Shown here piece by piece: positions 6,134 through 6,702 of a DNA stretch of 6,702 bases. The stretch lies in assembly GCA_947176425.1 (NCBI GenBank), contig CAMWQV010000116.1, forward strand, positions 1 through 6,702, read 5' to 3'. The position numbers and the translations under genes were made by a program. The notes under the pieces are model-generated. The model was not told where the DNA came from. It made no database searches and saw nothing but the letters and a program-made list of their open reading frames with translations. Within the stretch, counting starts at the first letter, position 1, and the number at the start of each line of letters is the position of its first letter. The stretch comes from an uncultured Clostridia bacterium. GTDB taxonomy: Bacteria; Bacillota; Clostridia; Oscillospirales; Oscillospiraceae.

Positions 6134-6702
6134 ACAGCCTGTCGAAAAAGTCATCCAATGGATAGACTAAAAGGAGAAGAAATGGTAAAATAAGAGAGGA
6201 GGCGAGAAAGATGTTAGAGCGAGGGAAAAAAGAACGAGGAGTCATAGAAATAGTAGATACAGAAAGTCTAGTGCCAGAGTGTCATCTACTGCGGCAAGTG
6301 GATGAAGCGGTAGATTTTGAGAAGCTGTATGAAATTGTGGAACCTCTGTATAGTGAAGAGGAGGGGCGGCCGAGCATAGACCCAGTAGTGCTGTTCAAGA
6401 TCGTACTGTTGCAGCATCTGGATGGGAATGCGTCATTGCGTGGTACACTGCGCAGAGCGGAGACGGATGTAGCATATCGATGGTTTCTGGGATATACGCT
6501 GAGGGAGAAGCTGCCGCATTTTTCCACAGTGAGTTATAACTTCCGGCACCGGTTCACTACGGAAACAATAGAAGCAGTGTTTCAGTGGATATTAATGGAG
6601 GCAGGAACGGCAGGAGCGTTGACGCCGGCGGCAGTGTTGATAGACGGAACGCATATAAAGGCTCTCGCCAATCACAACAAGAAAATGAAAAAGGAAGTAC
6701 CA
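6134..6702 (+). mobile_element. Insertion sequence, IS1182-like, left part only
   Basis: The transposase gene and its short leader mark the left part of an insertion sequence cut by the right window edge. The exact left end is not defined: the terminal inverted repeat can only be recognised by comparison with the absent right end. A likely boundary is between the terminator hairpin (ends 6133) and about 6160; GTCGAAAAAGTC at 6141-6152 may be part of the terminus. Coordinates are therefore approximate. The family call rests on the transposase. Confidence 0.5.
6211..6702 (+). CDS. IS1182-like DDE transposase, 3' end beyond the window
   Basis: An open frame of 164 codons starts at ATG 6211, 8 nt after a perfect AGGAGG (6197-6202), and runs off the right edge. 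Residues about 15-115 form the N-terminal DUF772-like DNA-binding region of IS1182/IS5-type transposases: HLLRQVDEAVDF (25-36), GRPSIDPVVLFKIVLLQHL (52-70), YRWFLGYTL (89-97) and HFSTVSYNFRHRF (103-115). VLIDGTHIKALAN (142-154) holds the probable first catalytic aspartate, D145, of the DDE triad; the other acidic residues lie beyond the window. The encoded enzyme would cut and paste the element. Codon use differs from the neighbours: 7 of 9 isoleucine codons are ATA and the coding strand is purine-rich, consistent with recent acquisition. No frameshift or stop is seen. IS5-family assignment is the main alternative. Confidence 0.88.
   Translation, partial: MLERGKKERGVIEIVDTESLVPECHLLRQVDEAVDFEKLYEIVEPLYSEEEGRPSIDPVVLFKIVLLQHLDGNASLRGTLRRAETDVAYRWFLGYTLREKLPHFSTVSYNFRHRFTTETIEAVFQWILMEAGTAGALTPAAVLIDGTHIKALANHNKKMKKEVP

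Overview
The window looks like a chromosomal segment of a gut-type Clostridia bacterium (Oscillospiraceae/Lachnospiraceae-like). The grounds are a BlaI/M56 metallopeptidase pair whose post-protease segment and C-terminus have the clostridial form, an ECF-sigma/anti-sigma module of the clostridial type with a GTAAGG...GTCTTAT autoregulatory promoter, strong AGGAGG ribosome sites, and moderately GC-rich coding. This placement is inference from family resemblance; no marker gene is present.

Left to right: (1) 1-978, minus strand: the first 326 residues of an unnamed protein with two Asp/Asn/Gly-rich calcium-loop motifs, running off the left edge. (2) 979-1137: a divergent promoter region with two related 19-bp dyads over the regulator promoter. 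(3) 1138-3228, plus strand: a two-gene operon, a BlaI/MecI-type repressor followed by a BlaR1-type membrane zinc protease whose extracytoplasmic part is not a penicillin-binding domain. (4) 3231-4808, minus strand: a SUV3-like DExH RNA helicase, tail-to-tail with the protease gene with only 2 bp between stop codons. (5) 4895-5997, minus strand: a single-pass anti-sigma-like membrane protein, preceded by and overlapping (ATGA) a 56-codon remnant of an ECF sigma factor. The remnant keeps the N-terminal tip and region 4 but has lost region 2 and the linker. The ECF-type promoter and ribosome site in front of it look intact. (6) 6102-6133: a minus-strand terminator with no minus-strand gene behind it. 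(7) 6134-6702: the left part of an insertion sequence with an IS1182-like transposase, cut by the right edge.

How the genes work together (inference): repressor and protease form a signal-responsive proteolytic circuit that probably represses its own promoter through the two dyads. With no beta-lactamase in view and no usable penicillin-sensor motifs, the signal is probably not a beta-lactam. The sigma/anti-sigma unit seems to have been a second envelope-signalling module, now decayed or reduced to a region-4-only peptide. The orphan terminator and the neighbouring insertion sequence suggest that the area right of about 6134 has been rearranged. The helicase is a stand-alone RNA-metabolism gene with its own promoter.

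I see no tRNA, rRNA, CRISPR array or riboswitch. There is no gene-free stretch longer than about 215 bases. The most distinctive observations are the internally deleted sigma gene with intact control signals, and the pair of operator dyads in front of the repressor.
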